Below are positions 22,974 to 35,268 of a stretch of DNA of 64,000 bases, piece by piece (within the stretch, counting starts at the first letter, position 1; each line of letters opens with the position of its first letter). Under the pieces are notes generated by a model. The model worked only from the letters and a program-made list of their open reading frames with translations. It did not search any database and was not told the DNA's origin. The stretch spans positions 62,001 through 126,000 of the forward strand of contig JAHLKC010000050.1 of the NCBI GenBank assembly GCA_025449115.1, given 5' to 3'. Source of the stretch: Chytridium lagenaria. Its lineage: Eukaryota; Chytridiomycota; Chytridiomycetes; Chytridiales; Chytridiaceae. A program made the position numbers and the translations under genes.

Positions 22974-25900
22974 CTAAAAATCCTTAAACCTTTCCCAAAC
23001 CCATCTCCCCCCTCCCCCCCATAAGGCCCCACTCCTCCTCATACCGATCAAACATCTCCGCCTCCTCCCCACACTCTGGCAAATAAGGCGCAGGCACCTC
23101 AAGTCTCCTCATCTTATCCCACTCTACATCCTTGAACCATCCATGCGCTCGAACATCGGCCGCTCCATTCTTGAGGTTCCGTACCGCTTCGTTAGGTCTG
23201 TGGTGAGGAGGCGTTTGACGAGATCTTTGGCGTCGGGATCAAAGTGGGGGGGAAGCGGGGTCGACAGGCGAGAATCTTTTCGTAGAGTTTAAAGGGGTCG
23301 TCGTCGAAAAAGGGGGGGTGGCCAGCGAGCATCTGTATATCAAAAAGAGTCGTATTAGGATATAAGGGTGGCATCATATAAAAAGGCGTCAGGATATAAA
23401 TGTCGTAACGTAAAAGCACGTGTCTGTTTTTGACTCCTTTTTTTTTGGTTGTTGTTAAAACCGTATTTTTCACCCTTTTTTTTTGGTTGTTTTACACCGC
23501 TTCTTTTTTCCCTATTTTTGGCTATCCAAACGTGTTTTCCCCCTCCCTTTCCCTGGTCCTTCTCAAACCGCACTTCCCTTCTCGGTTCCTCCCAATCACA
23601 TTCCCTTTCTCCCATTGCACTTTCCCCAGAAAGCAAAACAAAAAACAAAAAAAAAACCACCCACGACTATCGCCCTCTTACCTCATAAATAAGAATCCCA
23701 AGCGCCCACCAACCACAGCCTTCCCATACCCCTTTGACTGAATAATCTCAGGAGCAAGGTAATCCGGCGTCCCACACAGCGTCACGTGACATCCGACACC
23801 ACCTTGGCGAATCCAAAATCTGTAATCTTTAAATGTCCCTTGGCGTCAATGAGGAGGTTCTAGAGGAGAAAAAGGAGACGCGTCAATATCATCAGGAGTG
23901 AAGAAAGAAACAGGCGGGGAGGAAGGGTAGGAGGGAATGAATACGAGTAATGTGGTTTTGTTGATTGCAGTGGGGTGAGGTGATGATGGGACCGAGAGAT
24001 ACGCAAGGGAGCGATCGCGAACCAAAATAAAAAGGAAGAACGAGAGACCAAATCAAACAGTACATTACACACCCATCCTTCCAAAAAAAAAAAAAGAAAA
24101 GAAAAAAGAAAAAGAAAAAAAGAAAAAAAGAAAAAAAGAAAGAAAGATAAAAGAAGGAAAGAAATAACATGTAAAAGAAAAAAAGAAAAAGAAAGAAAAC
24201 AAACAAAAGAAAAGAAAAGAAAAGAAAAAATAAAAGTAAAGACCCTACCTCCGGTTTCAAATCCCTATACACAATATCCCTCGAATGCAAATTCCAAAGC
24301 CAACACCCTGCGCCGCATAATACCTCGCCATCCCATTCTCCACCCTCCCCACCCGTCTCAAAAGCCAAACAACTCTCCCCCCCTCACATACTCCAACACC
24401 AAATACACATGCTCCCGATCCTGAAACGTCCCTAAAAGACTCACAAGAAACGGATGCTGAAGCCTCTCCTGTATCCTCTTCTCTCCCACCGTATGTTCAA
24501 CCTGTCGCAGACGTATCACATCGGCTTTCCGAAGAACCTTGAGGGCGAGCAACGGCGACGCATGGGACAGGGAGGGGAGGGAGAGGTTGGAAGGATGGGG
24601 AGGGAAGGGTGGGGACATGAACAACGACGATGACGGACGAGATGGACGCGTCAAAACTCCCGGTGCCAATGGTACGGAGGAATTCGAATTCGGTCAATGT
24701 GAATGGTCCACGTGGGAGATGGGAGGGGGTGGTGTTGTGGGATGAACGTTTTGGGATGGAGGAGGAGGAGGAGGATGAGGAGGATGAACCAAAGCGATGG
24801 TGTTTTGGGGGTGACGCTGTACCGATGGAGGAAGGTGGGATGGATAAACTTGAGACGGTTGTCCCGGTTGAGGTGATGGAGGAGTTTGAGAAGTTCCTGG
24901 CACGGTCGTGGTCTTCCATGAAACGTTGGTGTTTGGAGGTGATGGATGGGGATGGGGTTGACCATGGTTTTGGTTCTTGACGAGGAGGGGATGTGGTGTT
25001 GTTTGTCCAACCTTTAAAGTGCGAGTGTCTTCGGTAGGTGGGGAGGTGACGTTTGACCAGCCTTTGACGTCGTTGGGCCATGATTTGGGTTCGTTTGGCC
25101 ATGATTTTGGTACGTCATGAGAGGTGGGATTGTTCGGCCATGGTTTCGTTCCATCATGAGAGGTGGGAGTGTTTGGCCATGCCTTCGTTCCATCATGGAA
25201 GGTGGTGTGTTTGTCCATGGTTTCGTTTCCATCATGAGAGGTGGGTGAATTTGGCCATATTTTTGTTCCATCATTCAACGCAGCCGAATTCATCCAAGGT
25301 TTCGTTCCATCATGCGCCGTAACTCCATTCAACCGTCCATCACTCAACGTCGCTGCACTCCACGATTTCGTCCCATCATTCACAGCCAAAACATCCTTCC
25401 CCCTCACCCTTCCTCCTCCCTAACCTCCACAATACACGCCACCGACGGCGTCCTCCCACCTCCCACAGAACCAGGTGCTCTCTCTCTCCAATCCACAAAA
25501 TAATTTCGAGTGGGAGTTCCAGGTGTTCCGGGGTCGGTGTGGTGGTGCTAGTTAAATTGGGTTGCGACGCCACGTTCCGCAAGGATTTCGGTGGATGATC
25601 GGGGGTTGTCCATGGGGGTGGAACGTCGATTTTGAGGGGTCGTAATGGGGCGGATGTTGGGGCGGCACGGGGTGGGGAGATGGATGTGATGATGGATAGG
25701 GGGTTGGGTTTAGGTGGGGAGTCGATGGGGGAAGGGAGGGCGGCAAAGGAGGTGAATTCGAGTTGATCGGGTGGGGGTTGTTGGTGAGGGGTTCGACGTT
25801 GACGGGTTAATTGAAAGTCGTCGTCTTCAGGGTCTGGATGACGGGATGGGGAGGTGGCGTCTTGGATGGGTTCGGCGGGACTCGCCATGACGCCGGGGGT

Positions 25901-27304
25901 GTGGCTGGGACTGCGCATTTGGGGTTGAGGTGGGGGTTGTTTTTGGTGCGGGGTTTCTTTTGGTTTGGGTCGAGTGGGTTGAGAAAGGGGTTGGTGTTTT
26001 GGAGGGGGTTTCGGGGAGGTAGGGTGATGACGAGGGGTGGGATGCGTGGATGCAGGGGTTTGTTGCCTTGAAATCGGAACGTGATGATGATGACTGGCTG
26101 GACCGGATTGTCTCACAGATGTACTGTGACCGGGACTCTGCTGCTTTGCGGTTAAACCATGGACGGGACTCTGCTGTCTTGTCACTACGGGAGTCTGTTG
26201 CTGCCTCGGAATTGGCTGCACCACATTCTGCTGCCGAATCCCAGTGGCCGTACCACTCTGCACCGCGGCACCCGCCAAACTGGTCTGTCTAGGTCCAGTC
26301 CGTCCCTTTGCGTCTTTCCAGCTCTCCCACTCTTGGCCAATCCAGCAACAGCCGACATGGCGGCAGCGACTGCGGCCGCTGTTGGGGGTTGACCGCCGCC
26401 GCCTCGTTTCGGTGTCTGCGAGCTTGAGGATGAGGATGCTGTTGAGGAGGAGCGGGAGAGAGGGACGCCTGGTTTACGACGTGGAGGCGGGGGGTGGGAG
26501 CGCTCAAAGGTGTAAAGGAGGAGAGTGGGGAAGGGGTTGAGACGTGAGAGTGGTGGTGGTGTTTGAGGGTGTTATGGGAGGCAGAACGGGTGAGTTGACG
26601 GGGAGAGGTTGGGGGTGTGAGTTTGGGTTTGTAAGAGTCGTCATGAGCTCGTCTTGGAAGACTAGGTATTTCAATAAAAAAACAGGAGGTTATGGATCAA
26701 GTGGATGAAGGGCAGGCTTAACAATGAATGTATGAAAAATAAGGGGATCATTCTTTTTTACCTTGCAGGTGACGTTGAAGAAGGCGCATCGTCGGTAGGC
26801 CTCGGAGGTAAACCGTTATTTTTTTTTCTTTGCAGCGGTTTGATGTGATCTCAACGAAGCTGTTGACGGTGTTCTCGACATGGGTGTCCCAGCTGTACTC
26901 GCTGTTGAAGCATTCACGCCCCCATTCGCAGTTGAAGAAGCTGCAAGATTCCTCCTTGGTGAAGCATCCAGTTTCCCCTTTTGCCCATTATTCAATGACC
27001 TATTACTTGATTGCCTCTGAAGAGCAGGTGATCCATTAGCATTCATGGGTCGATCGGATTGACGGGAAGGGGAAGGTGATTTTGGAGGTGATGGAAGAAG
27101 TTGTTGTTTTGGGGCTGAAGAAGGATGACGACGGAGAGACGACGATGATGATGATGATGATGATGAGGAGTTTAGAGGTGATGATCTTGTTTGTGAGGTT
27201 GTTGCTGTAGAGTGTGCAGAAGAAAGTTGATGTTTGATGGCATCATTCTGGCCACCTCGTTCTCCTCCATGCAGTGATGATACTGATGCTGATGCAGATG
27301 ATGG

Positions 27305-27338
<34 letters not shown>

Positions 27339-27385
27339 GGTGATGATGAAGGCTTATGATGATGACGATTAGGCAGGAGGGTCAT
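22974..27385 (-). CDS. cAMP-dependent protein kinase catalytic subunit with very long disordered N-terminus
   Basis: AGC-family Ser/Thr kinase released by cAMP from its regulatory subunit. The N-terminal exon starts at 27385 and runs to about 26761: His/Pro/Ser-rich, ending AAKKKKNGLPPRPTDDAPSS across an A9-run frameshift. An intron joins SPAR to SLPRRAHDDSYKPKLTPPTS. About 700 residues rich in Pro, Gln, Ser and Thr follow, including tandem DGTKxW repeats. Kinase core: TEFEFLRTIGTGSF (glycine loop), ALKVLRKADVIRLRQVEHT, EKRIQERLQHPFLVSLLGTF, LVLEYVRGGELFGFLRRVGR, HSRDIVYRDLKPE, intron 23860-24248, NLLIDAKGHLKITDFGFAKV, TLCGTPDYLAPEII, WWALGILIYE, intron 23333-23681, MLAGHPPFFDDDPFKLYEKI, then NGAADVRAHGWFKDVEWDK. 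After a G-run frameshift it ends FKDF, the usual C-terminal FxxF motif. At least six one-base shifts are present, including a C7 run where eight C are needed (near 23265). Confidence 0.88.
25050..25390 (-). repeat. Tandem repeat of about 14 codons (HDGTKxWxNxxT) in the PKA N-terminal region
   Basis: On the minus strand about eight imperfect units of roughly 42 bp encode variations of SHDGTKPWPNxPT, NDGTKIWPNSPT, HDGTKAWPNTPT and similar. The unit grades into a diverged WPNEPKSWPND part. The frame is kept through most units. Confidence 0.8.
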
Positions 27386-29119
27386 TGAGAGAGAGAGCGA
27401 TCAAATCCCACTCTTACACACAACAAGCAGTCACAAAATAATCAATCATGTACTCTTTCTACCTCAAGTATAAGTATATAATAAGGATGACAGGTTAACA
27501 GGTAGATATTAAATAAAGAACGAAACCCCTTAAATATGAATATAAAATATGAATATTCATAATAATTAACCCCTTCATTAAATACATATATGTACATTTG
27601 TACATATGTATTGAACTATATTTACTATGCTTTTATTCATTTATTATTTAATAATATTAATAACTAATGCACGAGGATATATAATATCCATAACACATAC
27701 ATAATAATACCCAATACATATTACTAAATAAATAAATAAATAAAGAATAAATCATTGTGTGTATGTGTATTTACTATTCAACACTATTATAAATATACTA
27801 CTGCATACATATTACAACTATATACTCTTATTATATAGTATGTAATGACATGGAAGAATGAATGTACATACATATCTATTATTATCTAGTACATATATAC
27901 TCATGAATGAATATTTCAACAGCCAATGAATATGTAAGGGTGATAAAACTAATATATATACTTGTTAAAATACTATCCATCCACCTATATATCTCTTTAT
28001 TATTTATTATGTGAATAATGATGTTTATATACATACATTTGTGTTATTTATTATTAACATAAAGTCATTCAAATTTACCCTCTATTACAACCAAAATAGC
28101 CCGTTTTGGACAATACTATATATATGAATGAATGAATGAATGAAAAAAAAAAAAATGAAAAGATAAAAGAAAGAAAGAAAAAAAAAAAAAAAAAAAAAAA
28201 AAGTCAAATCACAAAAATATTAGAGTGACAAACTCTATTATGTAATAAGAATTAAATTATTCATCATTATATATTACCAGCTGCTTTTCTATTTGATTAT
28301 TCCAGCCAATCAGATTTTATCTAAGCACATCATTTAATTAATATTCTATTTTTAAAAAATTATTTATTTTGAAAGGAGAAAGAATCAAAGGGACTCTTTT
28401 CTCATTTCCCTTCGTCAGGCACTTAATATTAATAGGTAATAATACTTCTCTCCTCTCCTCACCTCCTTCCTTCCTTCCTTCCTTTCCTTCTCACCTCCCT
28501 CCTCTCTCTCCTCTCATTCATCATCATTGACAACCACCCTCCTCGTCATCACCATCAATCATCAATTAAAAAAAGAGGTAAAAACATGACACTGCTGTCA
28601 TCCATCCATCCATCATCCACTCAGTCATTCATCCATCCATCCATCCATCCATCGATACCCACTGATACCCACTGATACCGATCCAATATCACTCCCACTC
28701 TTGCTCGTCTACCTTAGTCATGAATGGAATGGATGTCATGGAATTCACCTGGATTATTGTTTTTCATCTATTCTCACAATACTCGAGAATGCAGATAACG
28801 CACAAACTGGATGTCGTATAAATGGATGCATTGCAGAAGGATGACGGACTATACTATACCACCAAACTGTCCGTTTCTTCAATTCCCTTTATTTATTTTA
28901 TTTATTATTTATTACATAATTCCTCTCTCTTTGTATCACCCTTAATTTGCTTTTTCTTTTCCTTTTTTTATTTTCTTCTTTATTTCTTTTATTTCTTTTT
29001 CTACTCTTGTATTACCATCACATACCTGCTTGCATCAATTCATTGGCTGGAAAATTAACGCGTTTTTTTTCATTGTAGGACTCACAGCACGCGACAAGGA
29101 CGCGTAGGAGAAGCAGCAA
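27386..29119. promoter_or_regulatory. AT-rich divergent intergenic region with microsatellites and a probable 5'-UTR intron
   Basis: Separates the starts of the PKA gene (leftward) and the Sfp1-like gene (rightward). From about 27440 to 28380 it is strongly AT-rich with TAAATA repeats, ATGAATGA repeats (28124-28142) and an A run (28179-28202). From 28440 there are CCTTCCTT and CATCCATC runs. A TTG...TTTCATTGTAG acceptor at about 29079 precedes the first coding exon of the Sfp1-like gene and suggests an intron in its leader. No ORF of substance. Confidence 0.5.
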
Positions 29120-32100
29120 ATGTCGCACTCTCAGCATTTCCAGCAGCATCACTACCACACATATCAGCAGCAACAGCAGCAGCAGCAGCAGCAGCAGCAA
29201 CACACTATGCCCAACAGCAATCATCCCAACCTCCATCTCAACAATCCCAACATTCCCAGCAACAACAACAGTACCACAGCCATTTTCAGACCACGGGTTC
29301 ACCGCTTGCAGGTGCAAGTGGTGCATTGAACGCGGCTGCTGTTATGGGCACATCGGCGGCAGGCTCAGCGTCCAACTCGCTTGGTGGACTCGGGAATTCA
29401 TTTGCGTTGAACACGGTGCTGGCGCCGGCCAATTTATCACAATTTCAACAGAATTCGGTCAATGCGGCTGTGGACTGCGTTGGGATCATCCCAGCTTTTG
29501 AGTCCTACAGCTCAGGTTTGTGTCATTAATTGTCTTTTGTTTTTTTCTGCTTTGTTTTTTTTATTCTCGTTGTGAGAAATGAACGCAAAACTGACGCTTT
29601 CTGGCTCCTTTATCAACAGCAAACGGCTACCTCGGCATGGACCCAGATGGGCCAGATGGGGATGCGAACTCAAGTAGGTGGTCAGGCAGGAGCGCAGGTA
29701 CGCTCACCTTCTCTCAACCTTGGCAATACGCCATCTGCCTCCACCGCCGCCGCCGCCGCCGCCAATGCACGCGGTCTCGCCGCCCAGCAACAACAGCAAC
29801 AGCACACATCCATGTCTCAATACTCTCTAGGTCGTCAAGCAGCAGCTCAAAGTGGCCAACAAACGCCTCCTCAGCAACTTCACCCACACCAACAACAATC
29901 CTCTCACTCCTCCTCAGCCTCCGCCACATCAGCTCAACACCAGCCCTCTAAATACCATCTCGCAAGCTATGACGCGTCCTCCACATCCTCTTCTGATCCA
30001 TACAGTGATCCTCTGTCGCCTGCCACCAAGCGGCCTGTGCAGAGACAAGCTGGTGTGTTCTCGCAGGGTGCACATCATCATCAGCAACAGCAGCAGCCGA
30101 CTGCCACTGCGACCAATGGACAGCAGCATTCGCATTATCAGCAGCAACAGCAACTTTTGCAGCAGGGGTGGCCGGCGCATTATGCGGGGGCTCAACATGG
30201 GGGGACGCAGCAGCAGCAACAGCAGTATCAGAAGCAACAGCAGCAATCGTCTCAGCAGGGGTATGGGCAGTTGCAGTCACGTGGGAGTAATGGTTAGTAT
30301 CATCATGCTCTTTCTTGTTTTGTATAGGCTTGACCATTAGTACTAAACGGGTTTTTTATTCTCTCCAATGAAAATCATACAGTCGCTGCAGCTGTGAACG
30401 CGGCCATGGGTGCGAATATCAGCCCTATGACTGTTAGTCAACAGCAACAGCAACAACAACAGCAACAGCAACAACAGCAACAGCAGCAACAGCAACAACG
30501 CGCAGGTCAACAACCCTCCTCCTCCTCAGCTAGCTCCCTAGTCTCCAACTCTCAGCTTTCCCAACTTCAGCTCTTTCAAGACCCCAACCTTGTTCAAGGC
30601 ATTCGTGCAGCTGCCGCTGCCGCCGCCAACTCTAGCACTTCCTCTACAACCTCTACGAACGCAAGCGCGCTCTCTGCAGCCATCACCGGACAAGGGCAAT
30701 ACGGCACGCAAGCGCAACAATCCTCCTCGGCGCACGCTCAACACCAACATCAACAACCATCATCAACAACAGCCGCTACGGGTTACTCTTCACAGTTCGC
30801 GGGGTATACGACCGCATCGGGTGGAGCCGGGGGTGATTACGCTGCGGCTGCTGCTGCTGCTGCTATGACGGGAAACACATCACACGGGTATGCCGCGTCT
30901 CAAACGGCGCAAGGCACGCACGCGGCTGGTGCGAATGCATCGTATTACAACACGACAGCGGCTACCTCAAGTGGAGGGTCGACGCAACATGCTGCAAGTG
31001 GACACCCTCAGACTGCGAGCGGGACAACGTCAACCACAGCGTCGACGACGACGACGGCGCATCAACCTTATTTGAACGCTCTGTCCCATGGGAACACGAC
31101 GACGGGGGGTGAGATTGCAGGGATATCACCGGCGTTGTTGATGTCGGGTGGACCTTTGAGTGCGGGTGCTGGAGGTGGGGAGGGGGCGTTGGATGTGACG
31201 TTGGCGATGGGAGGGGTTCGTGGTCAAACTGGACAACATTATCATGGACATGCGCAGCCACCCACTGGACAGACGCAGCCTTCACAACCTTACGCTGATG
31301 CGAGGTACGCGGGACAACAAGGACATGCGGCTGCGAAAGACGTGGATGCGTATGGGAAGCATTATACACCTGCCGCCACCACGGGGGCGACGACGACAAC
31401 GTCGTATCGGACCACGGGGGCGACGTATCATGCTGGGTATGAGGGGTCGACGCAGACGGGTCAACCGCCGCCACCCCCTCAGCAGGTGGGTGTTCATCAT
31501 CACCCGCATGGCCCGCATGGGACGTCGTATCATGGGACGGGGTATAGTCATGTTCCGCCTCCTCAACCCGTGCATCAGCAGAGCGCGCATCATCCGAATG
31601 TGAGGCTTGTGAATGGACCACCTGGAGCGGCGGCGTTTAAGGATGAGGAAGGGAAACGGATTGGGGCCACGAGTAAGAAGAAGAAGAAGAAGACGCCGAG
31701 TAAGAGTGAGGATGAGGAGGAGGAGGAGGAGGATGGGAGTGGGAAGAAGAAGGAGAAGGGACCACCTGTTTTTAGCATTTTGACGGAGGCGAAGATTGTG
31801 ATGATGCCGGATGAGGAGGGGAAGGTGGTGAGGCATTTTGGGTGTATTAAGGAGGGGTGTGGGAAGGTGAGCAAAGATTTTCTTCGGCTTTTGTTTGTTT
31901 TGAGAGTGGGATGTTTACTCTTCTTTTTTTTTTTTTTGGTTATGATTAAATTATTGTTTTGTTTTGGGGGAGGATGGAGTTTGTTTTTGTTTATTGGAAT
32001 AGTTACTCTTTTTTTCTTTTTATTTTTTGTTATGATTATATTTTGTTTATTGGGGAGGAAGTTTACCTTTTTGTTGGGTTGTGTGATGTAACGGTTTTGC

Positions 32101-32889
32101 GATTCTAAAGTATACTCATTAACACCTCTTTTTATTTTTAGTTTTATCGAAGCGCGAATGGACTTCGGTATCACTTGAAAGCCGGAAACTGCAACAAGGG
32201 CGATGAAGAAGCCATCCCCGTCCTCCACACCCACCACACCCACATCCCCCCACAACTCCTCCAACCCTCTTCCTCCGCCTCCACCGCCGCCACCAACGCT
32301 CTCAACCACACGTCCACGCCATCCACTCAACCGACCGTTGACCTCCAAACCATTGTGAACGCTCTGAAACTCGGCGGCGACGCATCCATGGAGGCGTTTG
32401 GCGTTGACCAGCAACCTCACCAATAACCCATCTGTGATATCGTTTTTGACACAAGCGGTGGCGGCTGTGCCACAAGCGGCTGCTGCGACGACACCTGTGA
32501 AACCGACGAAAACAGTGACGATGCCACCGCCACCAGCGCCATCGGCTGCTGCGGTGACTGCGGTGACGCCGACGACGCCGGAGACGGTGAAACCGGGTAA
32601 GAGGAAGGGGGAGGAAGGTGTGAAGGGGAGCGTGAAGAGGAAGAAGGAGGTTGCTGCTGTTGTTGTTCCTGCTGTGGCTGCTCCTGCTGCTCCTGCTGGG
32701 GGGGTGGGGGATGAGGATGATGAGGATGAAGGTGTTGGGGATTTTAAGAGACATCGTTGTAGAAAGTGTCAGAGGACTTATAAGAATTTGAATGGGTTGA
32801 AGTATCATGCGAAGGTGACGCATCCTGATGCTGATTTTAAGACGGAGGTGAAGGAACGGTTGGCGTTGCCTGTTGCGGATAGAGGGTGA
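29120..32889 (+). CDS. SFP1: Polyglutamine-rich C2H2 zinc-finger transcription factor, Sfp1/JAZF1-like
   Basis: In yeast Sfp1 controls ribosome-biogenesis genes and cell size under TOR and PKA. Coding pieces: 29120-29515, about 29620-30292, 30383-31866 and 32142-32889, with introns at 30293-30382 (phase 1) and 31867-32141. A frameshift in the first Gln run (about 29200) and one near 32410 break the frame. Residues up to about 750 are Gln, Ala, Ser, Thr and His-rich with long CAG/CAA runs. An acidic-basic patch (KKKKKTPSKSEDEEEEEE) precedes zinc finger 1, FGCIKEGCGKFYRSANGLRY, spliced inside the finger after GCGK. Zinc finger 2, HRCRKCQRTYKNLNGLKYHA, is near the C-terminus, with about 190 low-complexity residues between the two. 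The paired fingers with NGLxYH are diagnostic for this family. Exact orthology to yeast Sfp1 is not proven. Confidence 0.75.
30439..30498 (+). repeat. CAG/CAA polyglutamine repeat
   Basis: Mixed CAA/CAG codons encode about 20 consecutive glutamines in the Sfp1-like protein. A second run lies at about 29166-29199. Mixed codons make it more stable than a pure CAG run. Confidence 0.9.
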
Positions 32890-33212
32890 AGAAAGGCTTG
32901 GGTGAATTTCCTTTTTTTTGTGATATATGTGGGGAGTTTATAAGTCAACACCCTCACCTTTTTTTTTTGATTTTTGTACGTTGTTTTATTTTTTATAAGT
33001 CGATTGTTGCTTTTTTTTTGAATCTACATTTTGTATGTTTGTTTTTTTTGGGGGGTGGGCAGGATACAAGACATGATGGGTTTCTCCATCTTTATGTCAT
33101 TAGCGGGAGATCAAAGGGTGTTTTGGTTTACGGTGATCGTGTTTTTGTAGATATATATATACAAGTGTGTTATCTTTTACAGCATCTTTTTTTTTGACGA
33201 TTTTTTTTGGAA
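32890..33212. other. 3' region of the Sfp1-like gene, T-rich, no gene seen
   Basis: T-rich sequence after the stop codon. It probably contains the 3'-UTR and the promoter of the next gene. Confidence 0.5.
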
Positions 33213-33697
33213 ATGATTCGACGGGGCATGATGTCAGTTCGACATCACTCTACTGATCGATATAAAGGGTTTTACACCCATATCCTAGAAACTCTTTACA
33301 CCCATTCAGCACCATCACCAGAATCCACACCTTCCACCTCATCATCACCCACCCCATCATCACCCCTCACCATCCCATCCACCCCATCATCCCCCTCACC
33401 ACAAATTCCACCCTCCCCCTCCACCCTCCCAGAAACCCCTCCTCCATCCTCCTCCCAGACGGCACCCACCTCCACATCCCCACCCCCCCTCCTCAGACGA
33501 CTGCTGCATGAGCGGGTGCGCGCATTGGTGAGCAACCCCCCCACAAATCGTACTCACAAATCTTCAGCGTCTGGGACACGTACAACACGGATCTGGAGGC
33601 ATGCAATGAACGGTTGAAAGCGGCGGGTCTGGAAACAGTGGAGAGTGGGGATGCGTTGAAGGCGTTGAGGGATTTTGAGAAGAGTTTGGGAAAGTGA
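33213..33697 (+). CDS. Small unrecognised protein with mitochondrial-type N-terminus, one frameshift
   Basis: No family recognised. Starts MIRRGMMSVRHHSTDRYKGF, basic and hydroxylated without acidic residues, as in a mitochondrial presequence. A Pro/Ser/Thr-rich linker follows, then PPLLRRLLHERVRALVSNPP. At a run of seven C near 33536-33542 the frame shifts. In the new frame it continues as a natural helical C-terminus: HKSYSQIFSVWDTYNTDLEA, CNERLKAAGLETVESGD, ALKALRDFEKSLGK and a stop at 33697. The sense of both halves supports a real gene of about 160 residues. Confidence 0.5.
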
Positions 33698-33799
33698 TGG
33701 ATGGATGGTGAGTGAGGGGGTTTTTTTTGTGGTGTGAGGGGTGGGGTTACTTTGTTTTTTTTGGCGTTGTAAACACCCGCATCAGAGTGAACTTGGTTT

Positions 33800-34345
33800 T
33801 TGTAGGGAATTTTCGATATTGGAATTCCTGTTCATCGTTGTTGGCAACGGGTTTACCTGTAATTTCGACATGGAAGTTCTTGTTTCTCGTTGTGGGCGAC
33901 AGGTTTACCCTTTGTTTTTTTTTTGAAGGGGAGTTGGAAACCCCCCGTACACTCTGTTGTGCCTATAATTTCGCCATTGGAATTCATGTTTATCGTGTTG
34001 GCGACGGGTTTACCTATAATTTCGACATTCAAATTCTTGTTTATCGTGCTATAGACGGAAACCCCATGGACGCAAACTCAACATTATTGACGCTACTCTT
34101 TTCAATAGTATAACCGGACACTCGATTTTAATCTACACATCGCCATTGAAACTCTGTTTCGATGACCGTGTTGTCGACTTTTAAACCTTATGGACGCCAA
34201 ACCCGCCGTTGATGCCGATCGTCTTTTTTAATTTATACACACCCGATTTACCCACTTCGCCATCCGCAAAACTCTGTCTCGATGCCCATGTTGTCGACGG
34301 AACAACCCTAGACGCAAAAACTCGACTCTTGGACGCTGATAGTTT
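33800..34345 (-). repeat. Tandem degenerate copies of the last PDE6D exon
   Basis: The last exon of the PDE6D gene (34352-34433) is followed downstream by further copies of the same sequence with its intron end. The copy at 34210-34310 encodes on the minus strand GIETEF and, after a shift, DGEVGKSGVYKL, against [19 protein letters not shown] in the real exon. The copy at 34085-34185 gives DNTVIETEF and KSSVRLYY followed by a stop. Four more diverged units of about 50-55 bp at 33806-34072 share the core pattern (forward TTTCGACATT...TCTTGTTTATCGTG...GACGG). No complete exon remains in any copy. Confidence 0.72.
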
Positions 34346-34351
34346 TTTTAT

Positions 34352-35044
<693 letters not shown>

Positions 35045-35268
35045 CAAAAACACACACAAGGATGAAATGTCTTTTGGTGACAATTCCAAAGGTTTATTAA
35101 TTAATAAAGATTATACAACAGATTATGAACTACCTTCTTGCTCCGACACCAGTCACTATTAAGGAGTGCACAGTAAGAAATATGTAAATATGCATGAAAT
35201 CGTCGTCAACACATTATCTTATAAACATTATTGTCCAAAATACACGTAGCCAAAAAGTCCTCAAAGAA

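Noticed and set aside
25050..25390. Repeat array considered as CRISPR
   Set aside because: Units are contiguous coding repeats of about 42 bp with no unique spacers, in frame with the PKA N-terminus.
29929..31836. Long minus-strand ORFs opposite the Sfp1-like gene
   Set aside because: Antisense shadows of CAG/CAA-rich and His/Pro-rich coding sequence.
33800..34345. Repeat block considered as a mobile-element terminal repeat
   Set aside because: Units match the neighbouring PDE6D exon; there is no transposase, inverted end or target-site duplication.
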